DNA of 64,000 nt from Siphonodentalium dalli (taxonomy: Eukaryota > Mollusca > Scaphopoda > Gadilida > Siphonodentaliidae). Both the position numbers and the translations under genes were made by a program. The notes under the pieces were generated by a model. The model made no database searches. It saw nothing but the letters and a program-made list of their open reading frames with translations, and was not told the origin of the DNA. Of the stretch, positions 62,598 to 64,000 are shown one piece after another. Positions within the stretch are counted from its first letter, which is position 1, and each line of letters starts with the position of its first letter. The stretch covers positions 62,745,127 through 62,809,126 of the forward strand of contig CP136061.1 of NCBI GenBank assembly GCA_032622095.1, given 5' to 3'.

Positions 62598-63859
62598 AAC
62601 CAGGCATGCACCGTAGCTTACGGAACATTCTGTTTTAGTATTAAATTTGGAGAAACCCGACCAGCATCAACGTAACAACTACAACAACTCATCTATGCCA
62701 ATGATATGGTTAGCCAAATAGATGTGGATAGGGTGTTAAACAATGTTATCATGTCCATGTTTATTGCTATGGTTGTTCTATAATTCCTGGTCGGGTTTAT
62801 CCAAATTGGGAGTTTAAATTATGTTCATCTGAGTATAAAGAAAACACTTTCTCCGTCCACTCGATACCTCCCACGGGATATATGCTTCACATACTAAATT
62901 AACATCTTAGTCAACATAACAAATCTCTCCCTCAAATACTTTGCCACAAGAATAAAAAATAAATTGTCAGTATAAATAGGCAAGACATCTCTGGACACTT
63001 TCTAAGAGATAATTTATTTATAAGAAGATATATATGTGCATTATTTGCTTGGTCTTATAAATTATATAGTACAACACAGTAAGATACAAGTGACACAGTG
63101 CGGGGACAATACTGTGTCGAAGAACATAGTTAAGGGGACCCTTCCATCATCCTTCATAATGTATCATGACTCCATCTGTTGTGAACAAACCATCGACTTA
63201 GGCTTAATGGATCGTTTTACCCCAATAATATACTTGGCTTTGAACCGGCCATGGTATTTTCCCGTAAATGAGATAGTGTCTATAATCAGATGGTATTGGT
63301 TATGTTCAAATGGTGACACAGATATGAAACTGTACATGTTTGTGCCCCATGGGCCATTGCTCATTATAAGATCGAGAAACTTAGTCTAGGAAATTACCAG
63401 GAATTCACTGGAATTGCAATTATAGCTTATAGGGTCGTAATTCAACGTTTGCTTTCCGATACAGTTAATACCCAAATGTGAAATTTGAGATATACCTGGT
63501 CGTCAAATTTAAGTGAACCAGATGTCTTATTTAAGGTTAGCAACTGTTGCTGATCAAATACCACAATTATGTACTAATCATTTATTGGTATTGCCTTAAT
63601 TTAGTCAGTGTCTAATCACATGGTGCTGGATTTGTTCAAAGTTGGGCACAGGCATGTCTAAAACTATATATGTAGCCATGTTCTGCATAGGCCACTGATC
63701 ATTATAAGATCGGGAGACTTTGCCACCGGACCCGATAGCTCATTAGTAGTGATTACTAAGCACCTACTCGGAATGCAGGAAAATGCATCTATGGTTGATA
63801 CCTATTTTACTCATTAAGCTCTACTCTAGTGGAAATTCGAATTTTCTTGATTTTCACAG
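62598..63859. other. Unassigned, probably intronic
   Basis: Contains a spaced inverted pair 'aacccgaccagcat' (62655) and 'tcctggtcgggttta' (62788), and two imperfect direct copies of 'gggccattgctcattataagatcgagaaac' (63351) and 'ggccactgatcattataagatcgggagac' (63690), indicating a diverged tandem of about 340 bases. The frame at 63036-63389 overlaps the first copy and is unsupported. Confidence 0.4.
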
Positions 63860-64000
63860 CTATACACGAAGTGTGAAGATTAACTGTGGTCAGAATATTG
63901 ATGGTGAATGTGAAAGCAAAGCCTATACCGCTATAGTAAAGATCTCAGCTGCACCGAAATGTCCGTTTATCAGTAGCACAAATCCTGCGAAAACACAGAT
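63860..64000 (+). CDS. Partial exon of an unrecognised cysteine-containing protein
   Basis: After a strong acceptor (tgattttcacag) one frame is open to the window edge: YTRSVKINCGQNIDGECESK, then AYTAIVKISAAPKCPFISST and NPAKTQ. Three cysteines and alternating strand-like residues suggest an extracellular or secreted domain; that is inference. The other two frames hit stops within ten codons. The donor and the rest of the gene lie beyond the window. Confidence 0.5.

Overview
The window is AT-rich invertebrate nuclear DNA. It is very probably from a mollusc or another lophotrochozoan: it has spliced genes with small exons and long introns, no bacterial-style operons, and dense non-autonomous repeats. 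These include 'ACGGACGGAC' protomicrosatellite-tailed repeats, repeats containing 'tagctcaactt' and 'ggtcaaggtcagg', hAT and piggyBac derivatives, a tRNA-type SINE and non-LTR retrotransposon debris. This taxonomic reading is inference from repeat style and gene content. Most open frames here are chance or repeat-derived.

Genes. (1) On the minus strand from 25016 down to at least 4357, six exons with consistent splice sites and phases encode an Eaf6/MEAF6 homologue, the small coiled-coil subunit of NuA4/TIP60 and MOZ/MORF/HBO1 histone acetyltransferase complexes. About 183 residues are readable; the last short exon is not found. Its introns fill almost the whole first 25 kb and hold most of the repeats there. 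(2) At 27.1 kb, minus strand, there is one C-terminal HECT E3 ligase exon including the catalytic cysteine. (3) At 54.2-57.0 kb, plus strand, a two-exon 3' part of an unrecognised gene (about 262 residues) has an intron occupied by a 1.47 kb hairpin element. (4) A partial cysteine-containing exon runs off the right end. (5) A few weaker exon candidates are noted.

Mobile DNA, left to right: a 666 bp TIR element (0.55 kb); two piggyBac-type TTAA MITEs sharing one internal palindrome (1.34 and 3.17 kb); a fold-back MITE family repeated at least seven times in MEAF6 introns; a satellite-cored element (5.43-7.91 kb); two diverged copies of a 2.1 kb repeat (10.1 and 14.6 kb); a nested cluster of TIR elements filled with CTTAAG-centred palindromes (19.8-22 kb); a hAT-like element (23.3 kb); a reverse-transcriptase fragment beside the MEAF6 start (25.1 kb); a 21-bp satellite array (25.7-26.8 kb); a degenerate tandem block (28.3-29.5 kb); a deleted hAT element (29.6-31.1 kb); two near-identical 2.18 kb modules flanking an inverted 21-bp satellite element (31.6-37.1 kb); a TIR element with about thirty copies of a GGACTTAAGTCC palindrome inserted into a retrotransposon ORF (37.3-38.6 kb); a 5.1 kb giant palindrome (39.4-44.5 kb); a SINE (45.4 kb); two protomicrosatellite elements (46.5-47.7 kb); a strand-flipping minisatellite (50.7-52.1 kb); and several further inverted-repeat elements to 62.6 kb.

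The most unusual signal is a recurring architecture: TA-flanked elements with termini beginning TGG (TGGCAAGCC, TGGGAGGCC, TGGGGAGCC, TGGAGGGTT, TGGAACG). Their interiors are almost nothing but short palindromes or minisatellites, several centred on CTTAAG. No transposase for them is visible in the window.
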